From Lachnospiraceae bacterium (lineage in GTDB: Bacteria > Bacillota > Clostridia > Lachnospirales > Lachnospiraceae): 64,000 nt of DNA. The notes beneath the pieces were generated by a model that saw only the letters and a program-made list of their open reading frames with translations, did not search any database and had not been told where the DNA came from. Where the stretch lies: positions 1 to 64,000 of the forward strand of contig JAFVXW010000087.1 of the NCBI GenBank assembly GCA_017500935.1, read 5' to 3'. Positions 27,400 to 35,774 of the stretch are shown here, piece by piece (positions within the stretch are counted from its first letter, which is position 1; the number at the start of each line of letters is the position of its first letter). The position numbers and the translations under genes are program-made.

Positions 27400-28701
27400 A
27401 TGAAAATCTGGACAAGAAATATTTCCTATGAAAAATTTGCGGAAATCAAGCCCAGGGAACACAAAAAGCCGCGTAAACAGCTGTGGCTGTTTCGGCCGCT
27501 GTTAAAGCTGGTGACAGATATCATGCTCTGGCCGACGGGCATGAAATACAACAAAACCGGCATGGAAAAATTAAAAAAAGACGAGCCCTGTCTGGTGCTG
27601 ATGAATCATTCTGCCTTTGAAGATCTGGAGATTGTGGCAAATCTGATGCATAAAAGACCGTATCATATCGTGTGCACGCTGGACAGTTATGTGGGTATTT
27701 TAGGACCGGTTCTGCGTCTTTTGGGCTGTATTGTGACAAGAAAGTTTGTGACAGAGCTTGATCTGGTCAAGGATATGCTTTATACAGTCAATACGCTCAA
27801 AGAATCCGTGGTCATGTTTCCGGAAGCCGGTTACAGCTTTGACGGAACGCATACCACACTGCCGGAAAGTCTGGGCAAATGTGTGAAGCTTATGAAGGTT
27901 CCTGTGGTCATGGTACATACTTACGGTGCGTTTTCCAGAGTGCCGCTTTACAATGGACTGCAGATCCGCAAGGTAAAGCTCAGTGCGGATGTGGAATATG
28001 TGCTTTCGCCGGAGGATATCCGGGAAAAATCAGCAGATGAGCTGCAGAAGATCATCGAGGAAAAATTTGCCTACGATCATTTTAAATGGCAGCAGGACAA
28101 TCAGATCTGTATTTCAGAAAGTTTCCGGGCAGATCATTTAAACCGTGTGCTCTATCAGTGTCCGCACTGTCTGACAGAGGGCAGGATGGAAGGAAAAGGA
28201 ATCACGCTGACCTGTCATCATTGCGGCAAGCAGTATGAACTGACGGAGTACGGTTATCTGCAGGCAACAGAAGGCGAAACAAGGTTTGACCATATTCCTG
28301 ACTGGTATCGCTGGCAGCGCAGCCAGGTGCGCAGACAGCTGGAAGAGGGCAGTTATCTGCTGGATACGGAAGTGGATATCTATGCGCTGAAAAATCCCAC
28401 CTTTTTATACCGGATCGGTGAAGGCAGGCTTTGTCATGATAAAGAAGGATTTCACCTGACCGGATGCGATGGAAAACTGGATTACAGACAGAGCCCGATG
28501 GCATCTTACAGCTTAAATTCCGACTTTTACTGGTATGAGATCGGAGATATGATCAGTATAGGGGATGCAAAGTGTCTGTATTACTGTTTCCCGAAGCATG
28601 ACAAAGATGTGGCGGCAAAGGCAAGACTTGCCGCAGAGGAGCTGTATAAAATGACAAAACAGCCCCGTTTTGTTGACAGAAGCAAAGGAAAGGCATTATA
28701 A
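27400..28701 (+). CDS. 1-acyl-glycerol-3-phosphate acyltransferase-like protein with C-terminal zinc ribbon
   Basis: A 433-residue protein. The PlsC domain has NHSAFED (HX4D) at about residues 68-74 and FPEAGYS near 151 where FPEGTRS is usual. A zinc ribbon follows: CPHC near 253 and CHHC near 271. The last 150 residues form a domain with no recognised fold and several Trp/Tyr. Lipid acyl transfer is likely for the N-terminal half. The zinc-ribbon fusion is the unusual part. It is followed after 38 bases by a TetR gene whose operator lies between them. Confidence 0.8.
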   Translation: MKIWTRNISYEKFAEIKPREHKKPRKQLWLFRPLLKLVTDIMLWPTGMKYNKTGMEKLKKDEPCLVLMNHSAFEDLEIVANLMHKRPYHIVCTLDSYVGILGPVLRLLGCIVTRKFVTELDLVKDMLYTVNTLKESVVMFPEAGYSFDGTHTTLPESLGKCVKLMKVPVVMVHTYGAFSRVPLYNGLQIRKVKLSADVEYVLSPEDIREKSADELQKIIEEKFAYDHFKWQQDNQICISESFRADHLNRVLYQCPHCLTEGRMEGKGITLTCHHCGKQYELTEYGYLQATEGETRFDHIPDWYRWQRSQVRRQLEEGSYLLDTEVDIYALKNPTFLYRIGEGRLCHDKEGFHLTGCDGKLDYRQSPMASYSLNSDFYWYEIGDMISIGDAKCLYYCFPKHDKDVAAKARLAAEELYKMTKQPRFVDRSKGKAL

Positions 28702-28711
28702 TGAAATTATA

Positions 28712-28725
28712 ATGAACGCGTTCAT
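28712..28725. promoter_or_regulatory. Perfect 14-bp palindromic operator before the TetR gene
   Basis: ATGAACGCGTTCAT reads the same on both strands and sits 15 bases before the TetR start, just after TATAAT (28707-28712). This is the usual layout of a TetR autorepression site. Confidence 0.75.
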
Positions 28726-28739
28726 AAAAGAGAGGTACT

Positions 28740-29300
28740 ATGCCCAAGATCATTGCAAATATCCGTGAAAAACTTCTGGAAGAAGCAAAAAAGCAGGTGA
28801 TGGAACAAGGTTATGCATCCATGACGATCCGGTCGGTGGCAGGCGCTTGCGGTGTGGGGGTCGGAACGGTGTACAACTATTTCGCTTCCAAGGATATGCT
28901 GGTAGCAAGTTTTATGCTGGAGGACTGGAATCTGTGTCTGGATACCATAAACAGCGGCAGTAAAAAACTGCAGGCAGGTTCTGGGAACGGGGATATGGCG
29001 GCTGCCGGAGAAAAGCTTTTGTGTATCATCCACGAGCAGCTGATGCTGTTTTGGAAAAAATATGAACCCCTGTTTTTAGACAAAAATGCGGGAATCAGTT
29101 TTGCATCTTCCTTTCCTATGCGCCATCAGCAGCTGCGCAGTCAGATCGCGCAGCCTCTGGAAGCTTTTTGTCAGGTGAAATCTGACGGCAGTGTAAGTGC
29201 TGCGTTTTTAGCGGAATTTATTGCGGAATCACTCCTGACCTGGACGATGGCAGGATATTCCTTTGAACAGATTGCAGGTGTTTTGCGAAAACTTTTCTGA
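28740..29300 (+). CDS. TetR/AcrR family transcriptional regulator
   Basis: A 186-residue repressor. The N-terminal helix-turn-helix spans about residues 20-50 (YASMTIRSVAGACGVGVGTVYNYF), the signature region of the family; the rest is a helical ligand-binding domain. It should bind the palindrome at 28712-28725 and control itself and the redox genes downstream at 29344-33716. GAGAGG lies a few bases before the ATG. The ligand is unknown. Confidence 0.9.
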   Translation: MPKIIANIREKLLEEAKKQVMEQGYASMTIRSVAGACGVGVGTVYNYFASKDMLVASFMLEDWNLCLDTINSGSKKLQAGSGNGDMAAAGEKLLCIIHEQLMLFWKKYEPLFLDKNAGISFASSFPMRHQQLRSQIAQPLEAFCQVKSDGSVSAAFLAEFIAESLLTWTMAGYSFEQIAGVLRKLF

Positions 29301-29343
29301 TCCGTACCATCATATATTTTTATCGAAAAGGAGTGTGAAAAAC

Positions 29344-30276
29344 ATGAGCAGTTTTGAAAATCTTCGTGTGGTAGACAATTTTTACCAGACATCCCTGTTT
29401 TTCCCGATGCCTACAGTGGTGATCAGCACCCTGTGCGATGACGGCACAACCAGCCTGGGACCGTATTCTTTGGTCCAGCCTTATTATGTGGCGGGCAAGG
29501 ATTACTATGCGATGCTGTTATCCTGCCGCAATTCTTCCAACACAGCGCAGAATATTTTAAAAAACGGGAAATGTGCATTAAACTTCATTTCCGATGATCC
29601 CAAGTATTTCAAGGAATGTGTGAAGTTAAGCTGGCCCGGTGACAAGCCCGAAGAAAAAATGCCCAAGTGTAATTTCCGTCTGGAAAAGAGTATGATCCAG
29701 GAGGAGAATCCGGATGATATCCGCCCGCAGGTACTGACCGATGCAATTGAGGTCATCGAATGTACCTGGGTGCGCGAACTGGACGGCGCAGATAAGGATC
29801 TTCCCGGCGAACTGAACGGTTATGAAGGCCCTTATCATGATTTTAACGGTATTACCAGCAAATTCGGCGCCCATTTTATCCTGCGTGTGGATAAGATTCT
29901 GATGAAGAAAAAATACGCGGATGCCATCATCAACGGTGTCACTGCCAGGGATTTCCCGCATCTGCCCGTGGATTACGGTTACCGTGACAGCAAGAATTTC
30001 TGGTATCACAGATTCCGCCGCATGAGAGCGGAGCTTTTGCAGATGCGCAAGGCAAGTCTGGAGTCAGTCCGTTATGCCGCTGACCGTGCCGATGATAAGA
30101 TCAAATTCACCGATGAGGCACTGGAAACCATTCTGGGTGTTCCGCGCGTATTTTTATCTGTTGTGTTAAAAGGCTGTGTGGACTGGGCAAAGGAAAACAA
30201 TGTGGAACTGATCACAGCTGAGCATATGAAGATCATCAACGATAAGCGTGCAAAAGAAAAGAGCAAAAAGAAATAA
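29344..30276 (+). CDS. FMN-binding split-barrel flavoprotein with PCP_red-like C-terminal domain
   Basis: A 310-residue protein. Residues 1-190 match the flavin reductase-like FMN-binding fold (VVISTLCDDGTTSLGPYS near 26-43; ALNFISDD). The last about 50 residues (TDEALETIL near 257, then VPRVFLSVVLKGCVDWAKE) resemble the small PCP_red domain found at the ends of light-independent protochlorophyllide reductase subunits and other reductases. The start is set at ATG 29344, which has AAAGGAG about 10 bases upstream; a longer reading would run into the TetR gene. It begins a four- or five-gene run whose members are all oxidoreductase or membrane proteins. Confidence 0.7.
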   Translation: MSSFENLRVVDNFYQTSLFFPMPTVVISTLCDDGTTSLGPYSLVQPYYVAGKDYYAMLLSCRNSSNTAQNILKNGKCALNFISDDPKYFKECVKLSWPGDKPEEKMPKCNFRLEKSMIQEENPDDIRPQVLTDAIEVIECTWVRELDGADKDLPGELNGYEGPYHDFNGITSKFGAHFILRVDKILMKKKYADAIINGVTARDFPHLPVDYGYRDSKNFWYHRFRRMRAELLQMRKASLESVRYAADRADDKIKFTDEALETILGVPRVFLSVVLKGCVDWAKENNVELITAEHMKIINDKRAKEKSKKK

Positions 30277-30315
30277 TGCCGTGTGAGGGCAGTTGATTAA
30301 GAAAGGAGTATTTAT

Positions 30316-31164
30316 ATGAAAGTTGTATTGGCAGGCGCCTACGGCAATCTGGGTGCAGATATTTTTAAAGCATTGTTAAAGGCTGGACACGAAGTTGTGG
30401 CAGCAGATATGATCGAAAGAGATCTGGGAGTAACCGGTAATTTTTCTTTCCGCAAAGTGGATGTGACCGATCCTGCAACCTTAAAAGGCATATGTGACGG
30501 TGCTGACTGTGTGATCACGACTGTTGGTCTGACCAAAACCTCCGCTGAAGTGACCAACTATCAGATCGACTATCAGGGCAACCTGAATCTGTTATACGAA
30601 GCAAAGGCAGCAGGTGTAAAACGTTTTACATACATTTCCGTACTCAAAGCAGACAAAGCACCCAAGGTGCCCATGCTTCATGCAAAATATCTGTTTGAAG
30701 AAGAACTCAAAAAGAGCGGCTTAACCTGGGTGATCCATCGTCCCACCGGTTATTTTTACGATATCGTGAAAGTGTTCCGTCCCATGGTGGAAAAGGGTGA
30801 GGTTACCCTGCTTGGCAAAGAACCCGTTCATGCAAACGTGATCTCCACCGAAGATTTCGCGCAGTTTATCGTGGAACGCATGATGGATGACAACAAGACC
30901 TACGATGTGGGCGGCAAGGAAACTTATTCCTACGAAGAAATCGCTAATATGTGCTTTGAAGCGGCCGGAAAACCCGCTGTGATCAAACGTGCGCCTGCGG
31001 TGCTGTTTGATATTCTGGCATTTGTCAACAAATTCAAGAAAAACGGCAAGGAAGCGATCCTGCGTTTCTCCAAGTGGACTCTGACCGAAGAAATGGTCGG
31101 TGATACTGCTTACGGTGATATGAGCTTCAAACAGTACATCAAGGACAGTTTCAGAAAGGGGTAA
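30316..31164 (+). CDS. NAD(P)-dependent epimerase/SDR-like oxidoreductase (atypical NmrA type)
   Basis: A 282-residue extended-SDR protein. The glycine motif GAYGNLGAD is at about residues 7-15, and the catalytic Tyr/Lys pair is atypical, as is usual for NmrA-like members. The region HAKYLFEEELKKSG near 120-135 matches the lysine-bearing segment of this class. It binds NAD(P)H and could act as a dehydrogenase or redox sensor. It ends 3 bases before the DUF1295 gene, so the two are translationally coupled. Confidence 0.82.
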   Translation: MKVVLAGAYGNLGADIFKALLKAGHEVVAADMIERDLGVTGNFSFRKVDVTDPATLKGICDGADCVITTVGLTKTSAEVTNYQIDYQGNLNLLYEAKAAGVKRFTYISVLKADKAPKVPMLHAKYLFEEELKKSGLTWVIHRPTGYFYDIVKVFRPMVEKGEVTLLGKEPVHANVISTEDFAQFIVERMMDDNKTYDVGGKETYSYEEIANMCFEAAGKPAVIKRAPAVLFDILAFVNKFKKNGKEAILRFSKWTLTEEMVGDTAYGDMSFKQYIKDSFRKG

Positions 31165-31167
31165 AGT

Positions 31168-31962
31168 ATGGGCTGGAATGATCTTCTGATTTTCTTTATC
31201 ATCAGTCTGGTTTTATGTCTGGTGGGATTTTATAAATATGTATACTTTTTATCCATCGGTTACGGCTTCTCCGTGGCAGGTATCGGTGTGGCACTGGCTG
31301 TGATGAGTCTTGCCGGTAAATTTAATGCCGCACTTCCTCATTACATTCTGTTTGCCCTGTTTGTGGTTTACGGTTTCCGTCTTTCCGGATTCCTTCTGAT
31401 CCGTGAGATCAAAAATGTGGCTTACCAAAAAACCTTAAAGGAAGCAACCGGTGATGAAAAGGCAATGCCCATGTTTGTAAAGGTAACGATCTGGCTTTGC
31501 GTGGCTGTACTGTATGTGGCACAGACTGCTCCCGTATATTTCCGGATGCACAACGGCGGTGCAGTTTCTGCCTTTACCTGGATCGGTATTTTGATCTGTA
31601 TCGGCGGTATTGTTCTGGAAAGCATTGCTGATCAGCAAAAGAGCGCACAGAAAAAAGAAAATCCGGACATGGTTGCTACAAAAGGTCTGTACACCATTGT
31701 ACGCTGCCCCAACTATTTCGGTGAAATCCTGTTCTGGACCGGTGTGTTTGTTTCTTCTCTGGATATCCTGACCGGTATCGGGCAGTGGCTGACTGCTGTG
31801 ATTTCTTATATCTGCATCGTATATATCATGTTCAACGGCGCACAGCGTCTTGAAAAACGTCAGATGAAGCGTTACGGCAGCGATCCGGCTTACAATGCGT
31901 ATGCCGATAAGACTCCGATCATCATTCCGTTTTTACCGGTTTATCATCTGAACAAGAAATAA
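31168..31962 (+). CDS. DUF1295/steroid 5-alpha-reductase-like membrane protein
   Basis: A 264-residue protein with about seven hydrophobic segments. The conserved C-terminal block GLYTIVRCPNYFGEILFW near 173-190 and the later KRQMKRYGSDPAY region are typical of the DUF1295 family, which belongs to the steroid 5-alpha-reductase/isoprenylcysteine methyltransferase superfamily. Members reduce enone double bonds with NADPH or methylate; the enzyme activity here is not known. It directly follows an NAD-binding SDR and an FMN protein, so a reductase role is the favoured inference. Confidence 0.8.
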   Translation: MGWNDLLIFFIISLVLCLVGFYKYVYFLSIGYGFSVAGIGVALAVMSLAGKFNAALPHYILFALFVVYGFRLSGFLLIREIKNVAYQKTLKEATGDEKAMPMFVKVTIWLCVAVLYVAQTAPVYFRMHNGGAVSAFTWIGILICIGGIVLESIADQQKSAQKKENPDMVATKGLYTIVRCPNYFGEILFWTGVFVSSLDILTGIGQWLTAVISYICIVYIMFNGAQRLEKRQMKRYGSDPAYNAYADKTPIIIPFLPVYHLNKK

Positions 31963-31968
31963 AAACAG

Positions 31969-32002
31969 CAGCGCAGCCGTGCCGGAAGGGGCGGCTGCGC
32001 TG
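31969..32002 (+). terminator. GC-rich hairpin after the DUF1295 gene
   Basis: CAGCGCAGCCG (31969-31979) pairs with CGGCTGCGCTG (31992-32002), followed by TATGTTGTTTT. It is a strong stem with an imperfect U tract, so it may partly terminate before the downstream membrane protein gene. Confidence 0.6.
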
Positions 32003-32034
32003 TATGTTGTTTTACATAAGACGAGAGGGATTTT

Positions 32035-32664
32035 ATGAAGGATTTTTCGATTGCAATGGCTTTGGTGGATTATGTTCCCGTGCTGTTTTTTGCAGCTGCA
32101 GCCTTGATCCTGCAGGGGGATCTTTATAACAAAATGTGCAAAGGAACCTATGCGCTCTTTGCGGCAGGCAGCATCAACGTAGCGGTGGCCGGACTGTTAA
32201 AAGCGACATACAAGCTTTTATATGCAGCAGGAATCTGTGATTTTACACCGTTAAACGATATGTTCTTCCCGGTGCAGTCCATCGGCTTTTTGCTTGCGGG
32301 AGCAGGGGTTTTGCTGATGCTTGTGCGCAAAGTAAACGGCGGCAGCTGCTGCTGTGCGGTTGCAGCACCTGTAGTGTGGAAGGGAACCTTTTTGTTTGTC
32401 GGTCTGATGGTAGCCGGTCTTGGATGCATGGATTTTGGCCTGTCTGTGCTGGCTGCAAGACTTAAAAAGAAACCGGCGGTTATTTTGCTTGTAATTTCTT
32501 TTGTGTGCAGTCTGTGCATGGGCTATCTGTCTTCACAGGATTTTACACAGAGCTTTATGAACTGGCTTGCGCAGGGCATCAATGTGGTTGGTCAGGGGAC
32601 ACTCTTTGCGGCGGTATTTTTGCTGCATAAGGCCGGGTTAAAGGAAATGACCTGGGAAAAATAA
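32035..32664 (+). CDS. Uncharacterised membrane protein
   Basis: A 209-residue protein with about six hydrophobic segments and a Cys cluster (SCCCAVA near 104-109) in a loop. No family is recognised. GAGAGGG lies before the ATG, and the gene is in the same direction as the DUF1295 gene with a hairpin between them. It may be a membrane partner of the reductase set. Confidence 0.7.
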   Translation: MKDFSIAMALVDYVPVLFFAAAALILQGDLYNKMCKGTYALFAAGSINVAVAGLLKATYKLLYAAGICDFTPLNDMFFPVQSIGFLLAGAGVLLMLVRKVNGGSCCCAVAAPVVWKGTFLFVGLMVAGLGCMDFGLSVLAARLKKKPAVILLVISFVCSLCMGYLSSQDFTQSFMNWLAQGINVVGQGTLFAAVFLLHKAGLKEMTWEK

Positions 32665-32702
32665 AAAATACATAGAAAAAAGGAATTCTAAGGAGATATT
32701 TT

Positions 32703-33716
32703 ATGAGAACACCGGATTTTGAAAATGTATTAAAAGCATTACGCCGGGAAAAACCGAACCGACCGACTTTGTATGAACTTTTTTTAAACGAATCCTTCTA
32801 TGCGAGGCTGACCGGAAGGGCGAATCCGGGAGGGCCGGTGGAAGAGCATGTTTGGATTTTGGAAGCGATGGCAAATGCCGGTTATGATTATGCTCCCTGG
32901 GGCAGCTGGGCAAATGGTTTTTCATTTCCCAAGAAAGAACGTGAACGCAGTGCGACTCTTTCCATGAACGGAAACGGTATGATCACGGATTGGGAATCCT
33001 TTGAAGAATATCAGTGGCCGGATGTGGATGCTTTTGATTTCGATGTGTTTGATAAAATGAACCGTGTGATGCCGGAAGGAATGAAGCTTGTACCTTTGGG
33101 GCCCAGCGGAGTTTTGGAAAATGTAAACGGCATTGTGGGATATGACAATCTGTGCTACATGCTTTATGAGGAGCCGGATCTGGTGCAGGCTATTTTTGAT
33201 CATGTGGGTTCCAGAATCCTGAAATATTATGAGGCCTGCGCACAGGCGGATTGTGTCGGTATGATCTGTTCCAATGATGACTGGGGATTTAACACGCAGA
33301 CTTTTTTGAGCCCTTCTGACATGAGAAAATACGTTTTTCCCTGGCATAAGAAATTTGTGGAGGCGGCACACAGAAGCGGAAAACCGGCGATTCTGCATTC
33401 CTGCGGTTATTTTGGGGATATTATAGAAGATGTGATTGAAGATATGAAATATGACGGCCGTCATTCTTATGAAGACAATATCATGCCGGCGGAAGAGGCC
33501 TATGACAAGTATGGCAGCCGCATTGCAATTCTTGGCGGTATCGATATGAATCTGATGACTGCAGGCACGCCGGAAGAAATTTACAAACGGGCCCGTGCAA
33601 TGCTGGAAAGAACATCTGAATGCGGCGGGTATCTGCTTGGCAGCGGCAACAGTATTCCTGATTATGTGCCTTTTGAGAATTTTATGGCTTTGACAAAAGC
33701 TGCGCTGGATGGATAA
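32703..33716 (+). CDS. Uroporphyrinogen decarboxylase family protein (methyltransferase-type)
   Basis: A 337-residue UroD-fold TIM barrel. The HSCG motif near residue 234 and GSGN near 317 match the zinc site region of methylcobamide:CoM methyltransferases rather than the haem enzyme. In anaerobes such proteins act in methyl transfer from O-methyl or other compounds. No corrinoid protein or other methyltransferase is nearby. It is the last gene before the terminator at 33729-33772. Confidence 0.85.
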   Translation: MRTPDFENVLKALRREKPNRPTLYELFLNESFYARLTGRANPGGPVEEHVWILEAMANAGYDYAPWGSWANGFSFPKKERERSATLSMNGNGMITDWESFEEYQWPDVDAFDFDVFDKMNRVMPEGMKLVPLGPSGVLENVNGIVGYDNLCYMLYEEPDLVQAIFDHVGSRILKYYEACAQADCVGMICSNDDWGFNTQTFLSPSDMRKYVFPWHKKFVEAAHRSGKPAILHSCGYFGDIIEDVIEDMKYDGRHSYEDNIMPAEEAYDKYGSRIAILGGIDMNLMTAGTPEEIYKRARAMLERTSECGGYLLGSGNSIPDYVPFENFMALTKAALDG

Positions 33717-33728
33717 ATGATTGAAAAC

Positions 33729-33772
33729 AAAAACGTGGATCACTGCTCAACCGGCAGTATCCACGTTTTTTT
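33729..33772. terminator. Bidirectional terminator between the UroD-like gene and nhaC
   Basis: AAAAACGTGGAT (about 33729-33740) pairs with ATCCACGTTTTT (33759-33770); an inner ACTGC/GCAGT stem extends it. T and A tracts flank both sides, serving the convergent genes. Confidence 0.88.
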
Positions 33773-33808
33773 GGAGCCGCCGTCAGGCGGAATAAACATT
33801 TTGCTGAA

Positions 33809-35122
33809 TCAGTTTGCTTTTTTCTTTTCAATAAAGAAGATATACACCAGACAGCAAACCAGCAGGATGTAAGGGTAGTAAAGGTTGGGCATGATATCAA
33901 ATGCAGAGATCTCACAGCCAAGCTCAGTCGCTGCAGAAATTGCCACCAGCATCTGTGCACCGTAGGGGATTACGCCCTGGAATACACAGGAGAAGGTGTC
34001 CAGAATGGAAGCGGTCTGTTTGGGCTCAATGCCGTATTCATTTGCCATTTCCTTGGCAATGGGGTTAGCCATAACGATGGCAACCGTATTGTTTGCGGTA
34101 GCAATGTCCATGGCGCCAACTAAGAGACCGATGCCCAGCTTGCCGCCTTTTTTGTTGTGGAATACACTTCTGAAGAAGTTGAGCAGTGCATCAAAGCCGC
34201 CGTATTCCTGAATCAGTGCGCAGATCGCGGATACCAGGATCGCTACCATGGTGGTTTCGTACATACCTGCTGCACCGGAGCCCATGTTTGCAAGCAGATC
34301 GGTGGCAGCAGTAGCACCGGTAGCCAGCATGATAATAGATCCGGACACAATACCGATCAGCAGAACTACAAATACATTGATGCCGATGATGCCGCCGGCA
34401 AGAACCAGAATATAGGGTACGATCTGAATCAGGTTGTAATCAGCAATGATCGCATCACCTACATCAGCGCCAAGGCTTCTGATCAGAATTACGACCAGAG
34501 TGATGAGGGCGGCAGGAAGCGCAATGCCGAAGTTGGCACGGAACTTGTCTTTCATTGCACAGCCCTGACCGTTGCAGGCAGCAATGGTGGTATCGGAGAT
34601 GAAAGACAGATTGTCGCCAAACATCGCACCGCCGACAACCGCGCCGACACAAAGCGGAACCGCAAAGCCGGAAGAGTTGGCAACTGCGATCGCAATGGGA
34701 GTGATCAGGGTGATGGTCCCTACGGAAGTACCCATTGCCAGGGATACAAAACAGCTTACCACGAACATAACAACCACAGCATACTGTGCAGGGATGATGG
34801 AGAGCAGGAAGTAAGCTACGCTTTCTGCGCTGCTTCTGCCGACAACGCCGACAAAGATACCGGCAGTCATAAAGATCAGGATCATGGTTACGATGTTTTT
34901 GTCACCGACACCCTTGGACATAATGGCAAGCTTTTCGTCAAATTTAAGCTTGGGATTCTGCAGGCATGCAACCAGCAGAGCAACCAGGAAAGATACCACG
35001 ATGGGAATGTTGTAAAAGCCCATCGGAATCTTGAGCACATACTCAAAGCAGATGCCAAGTCCAAGATACAGGACAAGGAAAACCGCGATGGGAAGCAGTG
35101 CTTTCCAGTTTCCTTTTTTCAT
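33809..35122 (-). CDS. Na+/H+ antiporter NhaC family protein
   Basis: A 437-residue integral membrane protein with about 11-12 hydrophobic segments. The GTSVGTITLITPIA segment near 130-143 and the following GGAMFGDNLSFISD block near 163-176 are family signatures for ion-binding helices. It exchanges Na+ (or a substrate such as an amino acid in related transporters) for H+. The ATG at 35122 has AAAGGAGG about 9 bases upstream. It is monocistronic with its own promoter and a leader hairpin. Confidence 0.85.
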   Translation of the reverse strand: MKKGNWKALLPIAVFLVLYLGLGICFEYVLKIPMGFYNIPIVVSFLVALLVACLQNPKLKFDEKLAIMSKGVGDKNIVTMILIFMTAGIFVGVVGRSSAESVAYFLLSIIPAQYAVVVMFVVSCFVSLAMGTSVGTITLITPIAIAVANSSGFAVPLCVGAVVGGAMFGDNLSFISDTTIAACNGQGCAMKDKFRANFGIALPAALITLVVILIRSLGADVGDAIIADYNLIQIVPYILVLAGGIIGINVFVVLLIGIVSGSIIMLATGATAATDLLANMGSGAAGMYETTMVAILVSAICALIQEYGGFDALLNFFRSVFHNKKGGKLGIGLLVGAMDIATANNTVAIVMANPIAKEMANEYGIEPKQTASILDTFSCVFQGVIPYGAQMLVAISAATELGCEISAFDIMPNLYYPYILLVCCLVYIFFIEKKKAN

Positions 35123-35153
35123 ATAGATTTCCTCCTTTGGAAAATGATGGGTA

Positions 35154-35181
35154 GATAACTGCTTTTGTCCGTACAGTTATC
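35154..35181 (-). promoter_or_regulatory. Inverted repeat in the nhaC leader
   Basis: GATAACTG (35154-35161) and CAGTTATC (35174-35181) flank 12 bases, about 32 bases before the start codon on the minus strand. It may be a leader hairpin or an operator. Confidence 0.5.
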
Positions 35182-35193
35182 CGCAATGGTTAG

Positions 35194-35222
35194 ATAGTAG
35201 CATTCCTTATGCTTTTTTGCAA
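35194..35222 (-). promoter_or_regulatory. Promoter of the nhaC gene
   Basis: On the minus strand TTGCAA (35217-35222) and TACTAT (35194-35199) are 17 bases apart, about 72 bases before the start. The rest of the intergenic stretch to 35484 has the hairpin at 35335-35362 and the opposing promoter at 35410-35438. Confidence 0.72.
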
Positions 35223-35328
35223 GAAGAAGCAGTAAAAGACATAAAAAAAGGAAAGAAAAATGCAACTATCTGCAGACTTATTTAAAGTTTTACTTTGTAA
35301 AAGGAACCTGCTTCTTTCCAAATCACGT

Positions 35329-35376
35329 TCCTGTGCCGCTAATCAGCAAGTGATTGGCGGCTGGGCGAACAGGAGC
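35329..35376. repeat. Hairpin in the nhaC/leader-ORF intergenic region
   Basis: GCCGCTAATCA (about 35335-35345) pairs with TGATTGGCGGC (35351-35361) over 11 bp with one G-T pair; an outer TCCTGT/ACAGGA repeat extends it. No U tract follows. It lies upstream of both divergent promoters and its role is unknown. Confidence 0.5.
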
Positions 35377-35409
35377 AGAAAAAATACCCAAATTTCTACC
35401 ACAAGTATA

Positions 35410-35438
35410 ATGACAAGAACTAAAAGCCGTGTTATAGT
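35410..35438 (+). promoter_or_regulatory. Promoter of the 45-aa leader ORF and XRE gene
   Basis: ATGACA (35410-35415) and TATAGT (35433-35438) have a 17-base spacer. The transcript would start near 35445, 40 bases before the small ORF. Confidence 0.72.
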
Positions 35439-35484
35439 ATCTGTATTCTAGGTAAAAACGAAATAAACAGGAAAGGAGAGAGCC

Positions 35485-35622
35485 ATGAGAACTACGTTGT
35501 TTACTATCGAAAAATTAAATTCTGGTTATGTCATTAATGCGGCGCTGGGTATGCATCAGGGCTCTGTTTTTCCGTATTCTCATAAGGGACGAGCTAAATT
35601 CGGATTTTGTATGATGTTCTAG
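35485..35622 (+). CDS. Small ORF, 45 residues, possible leader peptide
   Basis: ATG at 35485 opens a 45-codon frame ending TAG at 35620-35622, with GGAGAG about 7 bases upstream. It starts MRTTLFTIEKLNSGYV and ends GFCMMF. The protein is basic, with no membrane segment. I do not recognise it. It is followed 28 bases later by a strong terminator and then by an XRE regulator gene, the layout of a leader/attenuator. Confidence 0.55.
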   Translation: MRTTLFTIEKLNSGYVINAALGMHQGSVFPYSHKGRAKFGFCMMF

Positions 35623-35649
35623 GAACATCACGCAGACTGATGGATCACA

Positions 35650-35693
35650 GCGACCGCTTACCTTGTGGGAAAGGTAGGCGGTCTTTTCATTTT
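35650..35693 (+). terminator. Terminator/attenuator between the small ORF and XRE gene
   Basis: GACCGC-T-TACCTT (about 35651-35663) pairs with AAAGGTA-G-GCGGTC (35669-35684), followed by TTTTCATTTT. The stem is about 13 bp. It would either end the small-ORF transcript or control read-through into the XRE gene. Confidence 0.75.
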
Positions 35694-35774
35694 CCGGCAG
35701 CGTTTGGGTTGCGGCTGCCGGAAGGGTATACATACACATACACACACAACAGTCAGACAGAAAGAGAGGTCAAC

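Noticed and set aside
34157-35158. 333-residue open frame on the plus strand
   Set aside because: It is antisense to the NhaC gene and is dominated by Asn, Gln, Asp and His from codons complementary to membrane helices.
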